This document shows, piece by piece, positions 43,420-53,383 of a DNA stretch of 64,000 nt. A model generated the notes under the pieces. It saw only the letters and a list, made by a program, of their open reading frames with translations. It was not told where the DNA came from and did not search any database. The DNA is taken from positions 124,001 through 188,000 of the forward strand of contig NZ_SJOO01000009.1 in assembly GCF_004331265.1 (NCBI RefSeq). Reading direction: 5' to 3'. The DNA comes from Enterobacter wuhouensis (lineage in GTDB: Bacteria; Pseudomonadota; Gammaproteobacteria; Enterobacterales; Enterobacteriaceae). The first letter of the stretch is position 1. The number at the start of each line of letters is the position of its first letter. A program made the translations under genes and the position numbers.

Positions 43420-43574
43420 TGTTCAATTCGCCGGGAAGTTGAAATTAAGATGACAGAAATTGTCCGGAACACGTGCTGGCTCAAAAAAAATAATGGAACG
43501 ATGTTTTAAGATAGTTGACCACATAATTCACTCAGCGCACACTACCGTTAATTACTCTGTTCAGGTTCACGACT

Positions 43575-44504
43575 ATGTCTAAAAAAATTGCCGTGATTGG
43601 CGAATGCATGATTGAGCTGTCACAAAAAGGCGCGGAAGTTAGCCGCGGTTTTGGTGGCGATACCTTAAACACGTCCGTTTATATTGCCCGTCAGGTTGCC
43701 CCCGAGGCACTTACCGTGAACTACGTTACCGCCCTGGGAACGGATAGCTTCAGCCAGCAGATGCTGGAAGCCTGGCAGAGTGAAAACGTTCAAACCTCGC
43801 TGATCCAGCGCATGGAAAATCGTCTGCCGGGTCTGTACTACATCGAAACCGACAGCACCGGGGAGCGCACCTTCTACTACTGGCGTAACGAAGCCGCCGC
43901 CAAATTCTGGCTGGAGAGCGAGGCCGCAGGCGCCATTTGTGAAGAGCTGGCCACCTTCGACTATCTCTATCTGAGCGGCATCAGCCTCGCAATCTTAAGT
44001 CCGGAGAGCCGCGAAAAGCTGCTGTCGCTGCTGCGCGAGTGCCGCGCCAACGGCGGCAAGGTGATTTTCGATAATAACTACCGTCCACGCCTGTGGGCGA
44101 GCCGCGAAGAGACGCAGCAGGTGTATCAGCAGATGCTGCAATGCACCGACATCGCGTTCCTGACGCTCGACGACGAAGATGCCCTGTGGGGCGAGAAGCC
44201 GGTTGATGAGGTTATCGCGCGCACTCAGGCCGCAGGCGTCAGTGAAGTGGTCGTTAAGCGTGGCGCAGAGTCCTGCCTGGTTGCCGTTGCGGGCGAAGCC
44301 GTCGTTGACGTGCCGGCGGTGAAGCTGGCGAAAGAGAAAGTGATCGATACCACAGCGGCGGGTGATTCCTTCAGCGCGGGTTATCTGGCGGTACGCCTGA
44401 CGGGGGGAACCCCTGAAGCCGCGGCCCTGCGCGGCCATCAGACGGCCAGCACCGTGATCCAGTATCGCGGGGCGATTATTCCGCGCGAGGCGATGCCTGC
44501 TTAA
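43575..44504 (+). CDS. kdgK: 2-keto-3-deoxygluconate kinase
   Basis: A 309-residue PfkB-family sugar kinase, the E. coli length. It phosphorylates 2-keto-3-deoxygluconate to KDPG in hexuronate catabolism feeding the Entner-Doudoroff aldolase. N-terminal GECMIELS, FGGDTLNTSVYIAR (residues 27-40), and the C-terminal anion hole DTTAAGDSFSAGY with catalytic Asp are present. It is divergent from pdeH, as in E. coli. The only other sugar-acid candidate in this window is the TRAP transporter near 2 kb. Confidence 0.95.
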   Translation: MSKKIAVIGECMIELSQKGAEVSRGFGGDTLNTSVYIARQVAPEALTVNYVTALGTDSFSQQMLEAWQSENVQTSLIQRMENRLPGLYYIETDSTGERTFYYWRNEAAAKFWLESEAAGAICEELATFDYLYLSGISLAILSPESREKLLSLLRECRANGGKVIFDNNYRPRLWASREETQQVYQQMLQCTDIAFLTLDDEDALWGEKPVDEVIARTQAAGVSEVVVKRGAESCLVAVAGEAVVDVPAVKLAKEKVIDTTAAGDSFSAGYLAVRLTGGTPEAAALRGHQTASTVIQYRGAIIPREAMPA

Positions 44505-44514
44505 CGGGCTTTGC

Positions 44515-44596
44515 CCCTCACCCCTGCCTCTCCCCAAAGGGGCGAGGGTGTTTGTAGTTCCCTCTCCCACTGGGAGAGGGCCAGGGAGAGGGGCTT
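44515..44596. repeat. GAGAGGG hairpin repeats, copies 8 and 9
   Basis: CCCCTCACCCCTGCCTCTCCCC-AAA-GGGGCGAGGG, then CCCTCTCCC-ACT-GGGAGAGGG-CCAGGGAGAGGGG. It is the same paired layout as at 25.2 and 32.4 kb, between convergent kdgK and yhjJ. The right end touches the yhjJ stop codon. Confidence 0.75.
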
Positions 44597-46088
44597 ACTG
44601 CCCCTGCGGAATATCCGTCGCATCCTGGTGTAAATCATCTGCCACCGCAGGCTGCGCTGCCTGAGATACCGGCGCCATAATTCCATTCCAGGTCGCCTGC
44701 AGCTCCTTCATGTCATATTCCGGTTCGCCTTTCGGCTGCAGAAGGATCAGCGCCATATCCTGCGACAGCTGCTGACGTAAATCCTGATTCAACATTTCGA
44801 CGGTCAAACCGTTCAGGAAGTCCTGACGCAGCTTCTGATACTGCTCGGGTGCAATATCCACAACCTGGTTTTGCAAGGAGCGAATGCGCTGGCTGATCAG
44901 AATGTTCGTATCGGCACGGGCATAGGTTGCAAACAGCTTCTGCAGCTCGAGTTTTTTCTGCGCCACCAGCGCGTTGAACTCTTCTTCAGAGAGGCCATCT
45001 TTGCGCACTTTTTCCAGCTCTTTCGCGACCACGCCAAGATTCGCATTCAGCTTATCGCTCGGCGACTCAACGTTAATGGCGCACTGCGCACGCTGGAACA
45101 GCACGCGGCAGTCAAAGCCCAGGCCGATATTCTTCACGTTATTTTTGCTCAGCGTCTGCTGGACGTGCCAGAACAGCGCCTCACGCGCCAGATCGGCGCG
45201 CCAGTAGCGCAGCAGCGCGGCTGATTCACGGATAGGCTGCCATGCGGTGTCCCACATCATGGAGAGACGGTCCTGGCGCACGGTGTCCGTCATGATGCTG
45301 ACGGGCTCTGCACGCAGCGGAGAGAGCGTCGGTACAGGGGCTGGCGTCTCACGCTTGCCTTTCAGGTCGCCAAACGCTTTGTTGATCTGCTCAACTACCG
45401 CGCGGCTGTCTACGTTGCCGACCACGATCAGCGTCATTGCGTCCGGGGTGTACCATTTCTGGTAGAAGGAGTTGACCTGCTCAACGTCCACCGGCTGCTT
45501 CAGCGGCTCTGCCGGATCGTGCCCGAGCAGCGTTGAGCCTTTCAGGCGATAGCGCCACCAGCCCTCTTTGGTATCCACAGGCCAGGTCGCGACCATATCG
45601 CTGTTGCTGAGCGCGTAATTCACGGTGTCCGGCGTAATCGCCAGCTTGCCGGTGGCATCGGAGAGATAGGTTAGCGCTTCTTTTAGCAGATCGTTTCGGT
45701 TGTTCGGCAGGCTCAGGTTAAACATGGTGTAGTCGTAAGAGACCACAGCCGGAGGCAGCGGGCGTTTCGGATCGATGGCCTGTTGCCAAAGGGAACGCAC
45801 CTGAACCGCCTGCAAACTGCCGCTCTGGGTGAGCGCCAGTCGAGGAATAAAATGGCTAAAGCCGGTCTGCTGGGTGCTTTCAGTGAGGGAGCCGGTATTC
45901 ACTGACAGACGGATTTCGATACGGTCGCTGGGACGCTGCGGGGTGGCTAAAACTTGCCACTGAAAACCATTCGCCAACGTCCCTTGTTGCCAGGCCGGGT
46001 CTGGCTGGAGCGCATCTGCCTGCACATAACTGGCTGCTGCCATCATCAGCAAACCGCCGGTTAAGAGTCGAATTTTTGTGCCCTGCAT
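44595..46088 (-). CDS. yhjJ: M16 peptidase-like periplasmic protein YhjJ
   Basis: A 497-residue secreted member of the insulinase (M16) family, E. coli length 498. A signal peptide covers residues 1-24 (IRLLTGGLLMMAAASYVQA). The fold is recognisable (NGFQWQVLATPQRPSDRIEIRLSVNTGSLTES, then the second-half GNVDSRAVVEQINKAFGDLKG). The zinc motif HxxEH of active members is replaced by HFIPR at residues 79-83, so it is probably not a peptidase. Its function is unknown. It shares its strand with dctA, 225 bases upstream. Confidence 0.9.
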   Translation of the reverse strand: MQGTKIRLLTGGLLMMAAASYVQADALQPDPAWQQGTLANGFQWQVLATPQRPSDRIEIRLSVNTGSLTESTQQTGFSHFIPRLALTQSGSLQAVQVRSLWQQAIDPKRPLPPAVVSYDYTMFNLSLPNNRNDLLKEALTYLSDATGKLAITPDTVNYALSNSDMVATWPVDTKEGWWRYRLKGSTLLGHDPAEPLKQPVDVEQVNSFYQKWYTPDAMTLIVVGNVDSRAVVEQINKAFGDLKGKRETPAPVPTLSPLRAEPVSIMTDTVRQDRLSMMWDTAWQPIRESAALLRYWRADLAREALFWHVQQTLSKNNVKNIGLGFDCRVLFQRAQCAINVESPSDKLNANLGVVAKELEKVRKDGLSEEEFNALVAQKKLELQKLFATYARADTNILISQRIRSLQNQVVDIAPEQYQKLRQDFLNGLTVEMLNQDLRQQLSQDMALILLQPKGEPEYDMKELQATWNGIMAPVSQAAQPAVADDLHQDATDIPQGQ

Positions 46089-46274
46089 GTGAACCCCTGA
46101 TCAACATTCCTGGTTAAAAAGAGTGTCTCGCGACGCGCTTCACTCTAAAAGATGACGATGAAAACACGTCGATTAGACCGCGTGTTCGGCAAAACGTCAC
46201 GGTTCGAAGTGAAATATACCCAAAAAAAATCTTGTCGAAGTATGACAGGTATGAGCGGTTATTATGCGCAGGAG

Positions 46275-46300
46275 CCCGCATTCCGACAAGGGAATGCGGG
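46275..46300. terminator. Inverted repeat downstream of dctA
   Basis: CCCGCATTCC-GACAAG-GGAATGCGGG is a perfect ten-base stem 13 bases after the dctA stop. Read in the direction of dctA there is no U-run, so it may protect the mRNA end rather than terminate. Confidence 0.5.
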
Positions 46301-46313
46301 TATTTTCAGGATA

Positions 46314-47600
46314 TCAGGAGGATAAACCGGCGGTTTTGTCACCCGCGTTACGGTTGTTTAACGTATCGTCGAGCTTTTTATGATCCAGCTCTTTCACCCA
46401 CTTCGCGACAACTACCGTTGCCACGCCGTTACCCACCAGGTTGGTTAACGCGCGGGCTTCAGACATGAAGCGGTCGATCCCCAGGATGAGCGCCAGACCC
46501 GCCACCGGCAGGTGCCCCACGGCAGAGATGGTGGCTGCCAGCACGATAAAGCCGCTGCCCGTGACGCCAGCCGCCCCCTTGGACGACAGCAGGAGCACCA
46601 CCAGCAGCGTAATCTGGTGGAAGATATCCATATGGCTGTTGGTGGCCTGCGCGATAAATACCGCCGCCATCGTCAGGTATATCGAGGTGCCGTCCAGGTT
46701 GAACGAGTAGCCCGTCGGAATTACCAGCCCCACCACCGATTTCCGGCAGCCCAGCTTTTCCATCTTATCGAGCATACGCGGCAGCGCCGATTCAGAGGAC
46801 GAGGTCCCGAGAACAATCAGCAGCTCTTCGCGGATATAGCGGATAAATTTGAAAATGCTGAAGCCCGCCGCACGGGCGATGGAACCGAGCACCACAACCA
46901 CAAACAGGATACAGGTGATGTAGAAGCAGACGATCAGCTGGCCCAGCTGCACCAGCGTACCGACGCCGTATTTACCAATCGTGAAGGCCATCGCGCCGAA
47001 GGCCCCAATCGGTGCCAGGCGCATGATCATGTTGATGATGCCGAAGATGACCTGCGAGAAGCTTTCAATCACGTTGAAGATGAGCTGGCCTTTGCTGCCC
47101 AGGCGATGCAGGGCAAAACCAAACATCACGGCAAACAGCAGCACCTGCAGGATGTTCCCGCTGGCGAATGCGCCGATAACGCTGCCAGGAATGACGTCCA
47201 GCAGGAAGGCCACCACGCCCTGGTCCTTCGCCTGGTCGGCGTAAATCGCCACCGCTTTGGCATCCAGCGTTGACGGGTCAACGTTCATTCCCGCGCCGGG
47301 CTGAACAACGTTAACAATAATGAGGCCGATAATCAGGGCAATGGTGCTGACCACCTCAAAATAGAGAAGGGCCACTGCGCCGGTACGACCAACCGCCTTC
47401 ATGCTTTCCATGCCCGCGATGCCGGTCACTACCGTACAGAAGATCACCGGAGCGATGACCATTTTGATCAGCTTAACGAACGCGTCGCCAAGCGGTTTCA
47501 TTTGTGCGCCCAGTTCAGGGTAGTAGTGGCCAAGCAAAATACCGATTGCGATGGCCGTCAGGACCTGAAAGTAAAGGCTTTTGAAGAGAGAGGTTTTCAT
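46314..47600 (-). CDS. dctA: C4-dicarboxylate:cation symporter DctA
   Basis: A 428-residue SDF (DAACS) family transporter, the E. coli length. It takes up succinate, fumarate, malate and aspartate with protons under aerobic growth. The conserved re-entrant loops are SSSESALPRMLDKMEK (near residue 270) and SSKGAAGVTGSGF (near residue 344), with the N-x-x-x-D ligand region GIDRFMSEARALTNLVGNGVA near residue 375. Eight helices are expected. It is located between yhjJ and yhjK, as in E. coli. Confidence 0.96.
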   Translation of the reverse strand: MKTSLFKSLYFQVLTAIAIGILLGHYYPELGAQMKPLGDAFVKLIKMVIAPVIFCTVVTGIAGMESMKAVGRTGAVALLYFEVVSTIALIIGLIIVNVVQPGAGMNVDPSTLDAKAVAIYADQAKDQGVVAFLLDVIPGSVIGAFASGNILQVLLFAVMFGFALHRLGSKGQLIFNVIESFSQVIFGIINMIMRLAPIGAFGAMAFTIGKYGVGTLVQLGQLIVCFYITCILFVVVVLGSIARAAGFSIFKFIRYIREELLIVLGTSSSESALPRMLDKMEKLGCRKSVVGLVIPTGYSFNLDGTSIYLTMAAVFIAQATNSHMDIFHQITLLVVLLLSSKGAAGVTGSGFIVLAATISAVGHLPVAGLALILGIDRFMSEARALTNLVGNGVATVVVAKWVKELDHKKLDDTLNNRNAGDKTAGLSS

Positions 47601-47759
47601 AGGGTGTCCTTGGAAAGAAAAACCACAGGCTTTTTAAGGTTATGGTTAACCTGCGGCTTTAAAATAACACCCGTATAACAGGACAGAAATAAACCAGGTT
47701 CAAATTTGAAACACAAATGTTAAGAACTTTGAGCTGGCTCGCACAAGCCAGCAACAAAA

Positions 47760-49802
47760 TTACGCTTTTGCGTGGTTGTCTGCGTCGGTAAGGTAACGCT
47801 GTTCAAAGACGTCAGAAGGTACTGCGCGGGCAAACAGGAAGCCCTGACCGCTCTCCACCCCCGCCTCGGCCAGCCAGCTGCGCTGGGCCTCCGTTTCAAT
47901 GCCCTCTGCAATCACGTGCAGTTCCAGGCTTCGCGCCATCTGAATAATCGCCTGCACCATGCTGCTGTCATTCGGCAGCCCTTCGACAAAGGCTTTATCG
48001 ATTTTCAGGACATCCACCGGCAGCGTTTTCATATGCTGAAGCTGGCGCAGCCCGGCATAGCCCATGCCGAAATCGTCCAGCGCAATGCGAATACCGGCGT
48101 TACGCAGCGGCTTCAGGATAGCGACCGCCTCGTTGGGATCGTCGATACGTCGGCTTTCCGTGACTTCCAGAATGAGGGTATCGGGCTGAATTCGGTAACG
48201 ATGGATAAGCTCGAGCATCTCGGACACCATCGTCGGGTGCATGAGCTGCAGGGCAGAAAGATTCACCGATAGCGGCAGAGTGACGCCGCGCTCCTGCCAG
48301 GCGGCAAGCTGGCGGCACGACTCCTCCAGCACCCAGTAACCGACGGTCACCATCAGGCCGCAGGACTCGATGCGCTCGATTAGCCCTTCCGGCAGCTCCC
48401 ACGAGCCGTCAGGCTGCTGCACGCGCAGCAGTGCTTCCGCGCTTTTGACTTCTCCCGTCAGTAAATTCACCTGGGGCTGGAGCCAGATAGCAAACTGACG
48501 GTTGTCCAGCGCGGTAAGGATGTCGCTCTCTTCGGTCAGGCGCTTCTGCGCCTTTTCCATCTGCTCCGGGTCGAAGAACTGAATCTGATTTTTACCTTTC
48601 CGACGGGCGGTGAAGGCCGCCGAAATCGCTCGGCTATAGAGCTGCTCTGCGGTCAGGTCGCCGTAGAACATCGCAATCCCAATGCTGGCGCTCGGGCGCA
48701 GCTGGATACCCTGAATTGGCAGCCGCTCATTAATGACAGTGAGCACTTGCTGACCTAACGTAATCGCATGCCACGGCTCTTTCACGCCGTGGGCGATGAC
48801 CACCAGGTCGTAGCCGCTGACCTGGGTCAGCACCATGCGCGGGGCAAGCACGGATTTGACCTTTTCCACCAGCGTCAGGAGCAGGATCTCGCGCTGGCTC
48901 TCTTTAAGCACGCCCGCCGTATCCTGCAGCGTTTCGCAGGCAATCACCATCAGCGCGGTGGTTTGCTGGCGCGCAACGGTCTGCTCCAGCAGCGCCATAA
49001 GAAACGCTTTATTAGGCAGATCAGACACCGGAAAGCGCGTGGCGCTGCTGTTCAGTTCATCCTGATGACGCTGTATACGCTGCTGGTTAATGTTGTAGCT
49101 GCGCACCAGCATGCCGATTTCATCGTCGTGATGGAGGCGGGGCAAGGTCAGCTGATGGCTAGCCTGGTCCTGCGGAGCGAGGTTGTTCAGTTCGCGGGCG
49201 ATTTTCCGCAAAGGGTGCACGATCAGCCGGTTAATACACCAGGTCAGCGCCACGCTCAGGATCAGCGTCATAAGTAAGCAAGTGGTCACTAACGTAACAA
49301 CCCAGCTCATGACGAATTTATACATCCGATAGGAGTCTGCCTGCAGGACCAGATAGGCTAACGGCTGCGGGTTAGCGGGCCGCTCAAGGGAATAAATGGG
49401 CAAGGAAATTTGTACCGGCAGCTCGAACAGCCGCATGACGGTTACCGGAACGGGACGTTCAGGGATAAAGCTCATCCGCAGTGCCTGGAACTGGTTAGGC
49501 AATACCACGTCTGCCCGACTGACAATCCCCGCAGGCTGAATGCGTTTCAAAATGGTTTCCGCTTCCGGGATATCCCCTTTCAAAATGGAGGAAGAAAGCG
49601 GTTCACGCACCGCGCGGGCGATGCTCTCTAATTGCGAAGCCGTGTTATAGCGATTCTGCTGTACGGAATGAAACAGCAAAATTACGCAGAAAAGGAGGAC
49701 AAACAGCATAGTGACGGCAGACACCATCGCCATCTGTTTGATCGTTAAAGAACGGCTGACACGCAAAATGACTCTCCACAAAACTCGAAGCGCAAGGCGC
49801 AC
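47760..49802 (-). CDS. hmsP: HAMP-GGDEF(degenerate)-EAL protein HmsP/PdeK
   Basis: A 680-residue inner-membrane protein known as YhjK, PdeK or biofilm regulator HmsP. Order of parts: transmembrane helix (residues 25-47), periplasmic sensor region (48-155), second helix (163-188), HAMP segment (190-245), a GGDEF domain whose active site reads SGYDL instead of GGDEF, and an EAL domain with the intact AEALLR, LDDFGMGYAGLRQL, DVLKIDKAFVEG and AEGIETEAQ motifs. It is expected to degrade c-di-GMP, not make it. It lies 83 bases downstream of bcsC and is transcribed the same way, so it may be co-expressed with cellulose synthesis genes. Confidence 0.92.
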   Translation of the reverse strand: MRLALRVLWRVILRVSRSLTIKQMAMVSAVTMLFVLLFCVILLFHSVQQNRYNTASQLESIARAVREPLSSSILKGDIPEAETILKRIQPAGIVSRADVVLPNQFQALRMSFIPERPVPVTVMRLFELPVQISLPIYSLERPANPQPLAYLVLQADSYRMYKFVMSWVVTLVTTCLLMTLILSVALTWCINRLIVHPLRKIARELNNLAPQDQASHQLTLPRLHHDDEIGMLVRSYNINQQRIQRHQDELNSSATRFPVSDLPNKAFLMALLEQTVARQQTTALMVIACETLQDTAGVLKESQREILLLTLVEKVKSVLAPRMVLTQVSGYDLVVIAHGVKEPWHAITLGQQVLTVINERLPIQGIQLRPSASIGIAMFYGDLTAEQLYSRAISAAFTARRKGKNQIQFFDPEQMEKAQKRLTEESDILTALDNRQFAIWLQPQVNLLTGEVKSAEALLRVQQPDGSWELPEGLIERIESCGLMVTVGYWVLEESCRQLAAWQERGVTLPLSVNLSALQLMHPTMVSEMLELIHRYRIQPDTLILEVTESRRIDDPNEAVAILKPLRNAGIRIALDDFGMGYAGLRQLQHMKTLPVDVLKIDKAFVEGLPNDSSMVQAIIQMARSLELHVIAEGIETEAQRSWLAEAGVESGQGFLFARAVPSDVFEQRYLTDADNHAKA

Positions 49803-49885
49803 CAGGGTGTAAACCTGGTGCGCCTGAGTATACCCGATTGCTGTACTTTTAAGAGAGACATGCTAATGGATTAAGTAAAATCTGA

Positions 49886-52800
49886 TTACCAGTCAGCATA
49901 GGGTATGAGCGGCTGCGGCGGTAAGTCCATGTCGCCCTGCCATCCCGCGGCGGAATAACGAACATACAGAAGGGCATGGCTCGGGGTATAGTCTTTTGCT
50001 TGCTGAATATCGACGCCCAGACCCACGAACCAGTTAGACGTCACGCGGCGCTCAATAATCGCTCGTGCGGTGTAACCCGTACCCGACGAGGAACTGCCGT
50101 TTTCAGGCTCGCCTTTGTCGGAATACATGTCCTTACCGTCGGCATCCACCTGGTTATCCGGAATCAGACTCTGGATCGGATAGCGCATGCCATCCTTGGT
50201 TTTAGAGTGCGACCAGGAGACGGAGCCGCCCAGCTCCCATGACCAGTTATCGGTGCGCTTACGCCAGGTCACCGGCAGGGCGAAAGAGACGTACTCCTGC
50301 GGGCTGTAGTAACCGCCCTGGCCCAGGGTGTAGCCGCTCAGATCTTTATCGTAGTGCCAAAGCATGTTGGAGACGCCGACCGTCAGGCGTTCGTTGTTCT
50401 CGTTGATCAGCTTGTAGTAATAGCCGGTCATCCAGCGGATGCGCCAGTTATCTTCCACATTTTTACCGGTCAGGCTGTCCACGTTCAGGCTCGACCAGAT
50501 GCCGTTCGCCTCACCTTTGTCATAGCTTAGGCTCACGCCACCGCCGGTCGAACGTACGCCGCCCCAGGTGGTATCGGTATTGGTGTCTTTTTGACCAGCG
50601 AAGGCCAGAACAGAACTGGAGATCGGACGACGATGCGCATTCAGGGTGTAGCCAATCGGCCCGAGGTCATTGCTGTAGCTTACGCCACCAACCACATCCA
50701 CCACGTCGAAGCCCATCGGCGTGGTACCAATATCCCATGACCAGGTTTTATTCTGCCAGCCAACCGCCACGCTTGCGCCGTTGGCAGACTGGTTGGTGTT
50801 GCCGCTACACGGCGTTTCGGCGCAGGTCCCCCATTTGGGATCGTATTTCCCGTCCTTGGTCGCAAAGGTACCCGCATCCATATTCACCAGATCGCTGCGG
50901 AAGAACATCCGTCCGTCGGAGAGCGGTGCATCAACCTGCAGCATGGTGGTGTGCGCCTTAAGATCGGAATAGCCGCCCGTGCCGCTGGAGCCCCAGTAAT
51001 CATGCTGCAGCGTGACGTTCAGGTCCTGCTGCTGGTAAAGCTCACCCGCATCGCTGCGCACGCCGCGCTTCAGCCAGTCGTCGTTTTCATCATTGCGGGT
51101 CAGACGGGTAAAACTGTCGTTGTCTGTTGGACGCGTCGTCGTGATGCCGGACGACACCATCGCGTCTTTATACGTCTCCAGCGCCTGCTGAGGCTGGCCG
51201 TTTTGTGCCTGGAAGCGGGAAGCATCACGTAATACCAGCGCGTTTTCCATCGACGCAGGCTGTGATTTAGCCTGCGGGATGATTTTACCAAACGTCTGCT
51301 CTGCCGCAGCGGTATCGCCCAGGCCAGCCTGCGCCATCGCGATTCGACGCTGCACGTTGAGCGACAGCGGCTGCCCGTTCTGCGCGGCAGGCAGTTTTGC
51401 CAGCTCGGCGCGGGCCGCGTCTTTATTACTTTCGCTGATATAGACCTCGGTCAGACCGAGGATAGCATCTTCGTTTTGCGGCTCGCGCTGCAGCACGGTG
51501 CTATAGGCGGTTTTTGCCGCCGTGCGGTCGCCACGCTGCTGCGCCCAGTCCGCAAGGGTTAAATCGATGCGGGTTGACGCGGGCTGCTGGCGAAGCAGGG
51601 ATTCCGCCTCACGTTCTTTTCCGTCGTCGCGCAGGCGGTTGGCGGTTTCCAGCACCTGGTTACTTTGCAGACGATCCGCCAGCTCCTGGATATTGCCGTT
51701 CCACTGGCTACGCGGCAGCGTGTTCAGGTGTGCCAGCGCGACTCTGTCCCGATCGTTACCCGACAGATAAAGGCCGTTGGCGTATACCTGATCCGGATCG
51801 GTCGGCTTCTGGCTGGCAAGCTGACGCATCAGCGTATCGGCCTGGCTGCGCTGACCCGCGCTGTAGAGATCGCGCGCGAGACGATAGGTGATCCACACGT
51901 CGCCCGGAGAAAGCGCCAGACGGCGGCGCTGAATTTCAGCGGCCTGGGCGTATTTCCCCTGGTTTTCAAGCTGCTCCGCCTGGGCTGAAAGCTGTTCGTT
52001 CGTCAGGCTTCGCTCAATGTCATCAATGCTGCGGCGCTGGCTGGCCGAGAGCGACTGGATAAACTGCGAGGCTTTCTCCGGGGACTGCGCGCGGTAAATA
52101 TTGGCAAGACCACGCACCGCATTGCTGTTGCCGCTGTCCATGCGCAGCGCCTGGCGATAATAACGTTCGGCAGCGTCGTTATCTTTGCGTGCCGCCGCCG
52201 CGTCACCGAGCCCCAGCACCGCGTAGCTGTCGGTATTGTCGAGGCTGCGCGCCTGCTGGTAATAGCGCTCGGCCTGGGCCGTATTATTCGCTTTTAACGC
52301 CGCATCGCCCTGCTGGATCAGCAGCCAGTAGCGGTTAACCTTCAGCAGGCTATCCCACTTGCCTCGGTTATCGCTCTGGGGATCGAGGGCGATCGCTTTT
52401 TCAAACTGCGCCACCGCGCGGGCACGATCGCCTTTTTGTGAATAGGCCTGACCCAGCGCGCCAACGGCTTCGCTGTCGGCATGGTTGGCGCTGACGGCTT
52501 TCTGCAGTTCCGCCACCGCCTTACCGCCCTGCCCGGCGTCCACCGCGGCTAATCCCTCCGCTTTCGCGCGGAAGGTGGGATCGGCAAGCTGTTTTTGCTG
52601 CGCTTCCAGCTGCGAACGCGCGGCCGTCACGTTATCGCCATCGCTGAACACGCTCAGATATTTTTGCAGCGCGCTTACGCTGGCGCTGCTGGCTGGCTGA
52701 TCCTTAATCTGCTGATACCACATATCAGACGCCTGATTGCGGCCGCTGTTGGATTTTGCCATCTCCTGCAGCACCGCAAAGCCTTCATCACGGCGTCCGG

Positions 52801-53383
52801 TCTGGAACAGAAGCTGCGCCAGCGTGGCCTGCAGCTGCGTATTGCCCGGATTGCTGGCATTGATTTTCTTCAGCTGGTCGATCGCCGACGCGCGGCGGGC
52901 AGGATCTTTTGCCACCACGTTCCAGTATTCGGTGGCCACTTCTCCACTCGGCGGATTGCCGGCGAAGAGCTTGTCATAGGCGGCAATCGCTTCCTGCGTA
53001 TGGCCCGTCGTGGCAAGCAAGCGAGCCTGCTGAAGCGCCTGACGTCCATCGGGCGTTGAAAGTAGCATCGTATTGCGTGACGACTGATAGACAGTGGAGC
53101 CCGGCGCAATCCCCTTCAGGCGATCCAGCTCTTTTTGCGCCCCGCCGGTATCGCCCTGGCGAAGCAGATAGCGGAAGCGGGCAGCAATCACGTCGGGATT
53201 GTTCGGATCAATCAGCTCAAGACGATAGAGCGACTGACGAACCAGATCCTCACGCTGCGTCGATTCGCCCAGACGCACCTGCTCCAGCAGCTGTTGCTGC
53301 TGGGGAGAATTGGCGGCCTCGGCCAGCGGCATCAGCGCAAGGCCTAGCGATAAACTGAGTAGATTTACTGTGAACTTGCGCAT
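49886..53383 (-). CDS. bcsC: Cellulose synthase outer-membrane export subunit BcsC
   Basis: A 1165-residue protein (E. coli 1157). A signal peptide (residues 1-23, LLSLSLGLALMPLAEA) is followed by a long tetratricopeptide-repeat superhelix (about 25-780) that bridges the periplasm. A C-terminal 16-strand outer-membrane barrel (about 800-1165) ends in an aromatic residue (Trp at the terminus). It lets phosphoethanolamine cellulose cross the periplasm and outer membrane. The start is the ATG at 53383, four codons inside the longest frame, giving MRKFTVNLLSL. It overlaps the 3' end of bcsZ by 19 bases, so translation is probably coupled. Confidence 0.95.
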   Translation of the reverse strand: MRKFTVNLLSLSLGLALMPLAEAANSPQQQQLLEQVRLGESTQREDLVRQSLYRLELIDPNNPDVIAARFRYLLRQGDTGGAQKELDRLKGIAPGSTVYQSSRNTMLLSTPDGRQALQQARLLATTGHTQEAIAAYDKLFAGNPPSGEVATEYWNVVAKDPARRASAIDQLKKINASNPGNTQLQATLAQLLFQTGRRDEGFAVLQEMAKSNSGRNQASDMWYQQIKDQPASSASVSALQKYLSVFSDGDNVTAARSQLEAQQKQLADPTFRAKAEGLAAVDAGQGGKAVAELQKAVSANHADSEAVGALGQAYSQKGDRARAVAQFEKAIALDPQSDNRGKWDSLLKVNRYWLLIQQGDAALKANNTAQAERYYQQARSLDNTDSYAVLGLGDAAAARKDNDAAERYYRQALRMDSGNSNAVRGLANIYRAQSPEKASQFIQSLSASQRRSIDDIERSLTNEQLSAQAEQLENQGKYAQAAEIQRRRLALSPGDVWITYRLARDLYSAGQRSQADTLMRQLASQKPTDPDQVYANGLYLSGNDRDRVALAHLNTLPRSQWNGNIQELADRLQSNQVLETANRLRDDGKEREAESLLRQQPASTRIDLTLADWAQQRGDRTAAKTAYSTVLQREPQNEDAILGLTEVYISESNKDAARAELAKLPAAQNGQPLSLNVQRRIAMAQAGLGDTAAAEQTFGKIIPQAKSQPASMENALVLRDASRFQAQNGQPQQALETYKDAMVSSGITTTRPTDNDSFTRLTRNDENDDWLKRGVRSDAGELYQQQDLNVTLQHDYWGSSGTGGYSDLKAHTTMLQVDAPLSDGRMFFRSDLVNMDAGTFATKDGKYDPKWGTCAETPCSGNTNQSANGASVAVGWQNKTWSWDIGTTPMGFDVVDVVGGVSYSNDLGPIGYTLNAHRRPISSSVLAFAGQKDTNTDTTWGGVRSTGGGVSLSYDKGEANGIWSSLNVDSLTGKNVEDNWRIRWMTGYYYKLINENNERLTVGVSNMLWHYDKDLSGYTLGQGGYYSPQEYVSFALPVTWRKRTDNWSWELGGSVSWSHSKTKDGMRYPIQSLIPDNQVDADGKDMYSDKGEPENGSSSSGTGYTARAIIERRVTSNWFVGLGVDIQQAKDYTPSHALLYVRYSAAGWQGDMDLPPQPLIPYADW

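Noticed and set aside
47601..47759. CRP site upstream of dctA
   Set aside because: E. coli dctA is CRP-controlled, but I found only a poor match (TGTGTTTCAAATTTGA) and no clear TGTGA-N6-TCACA.
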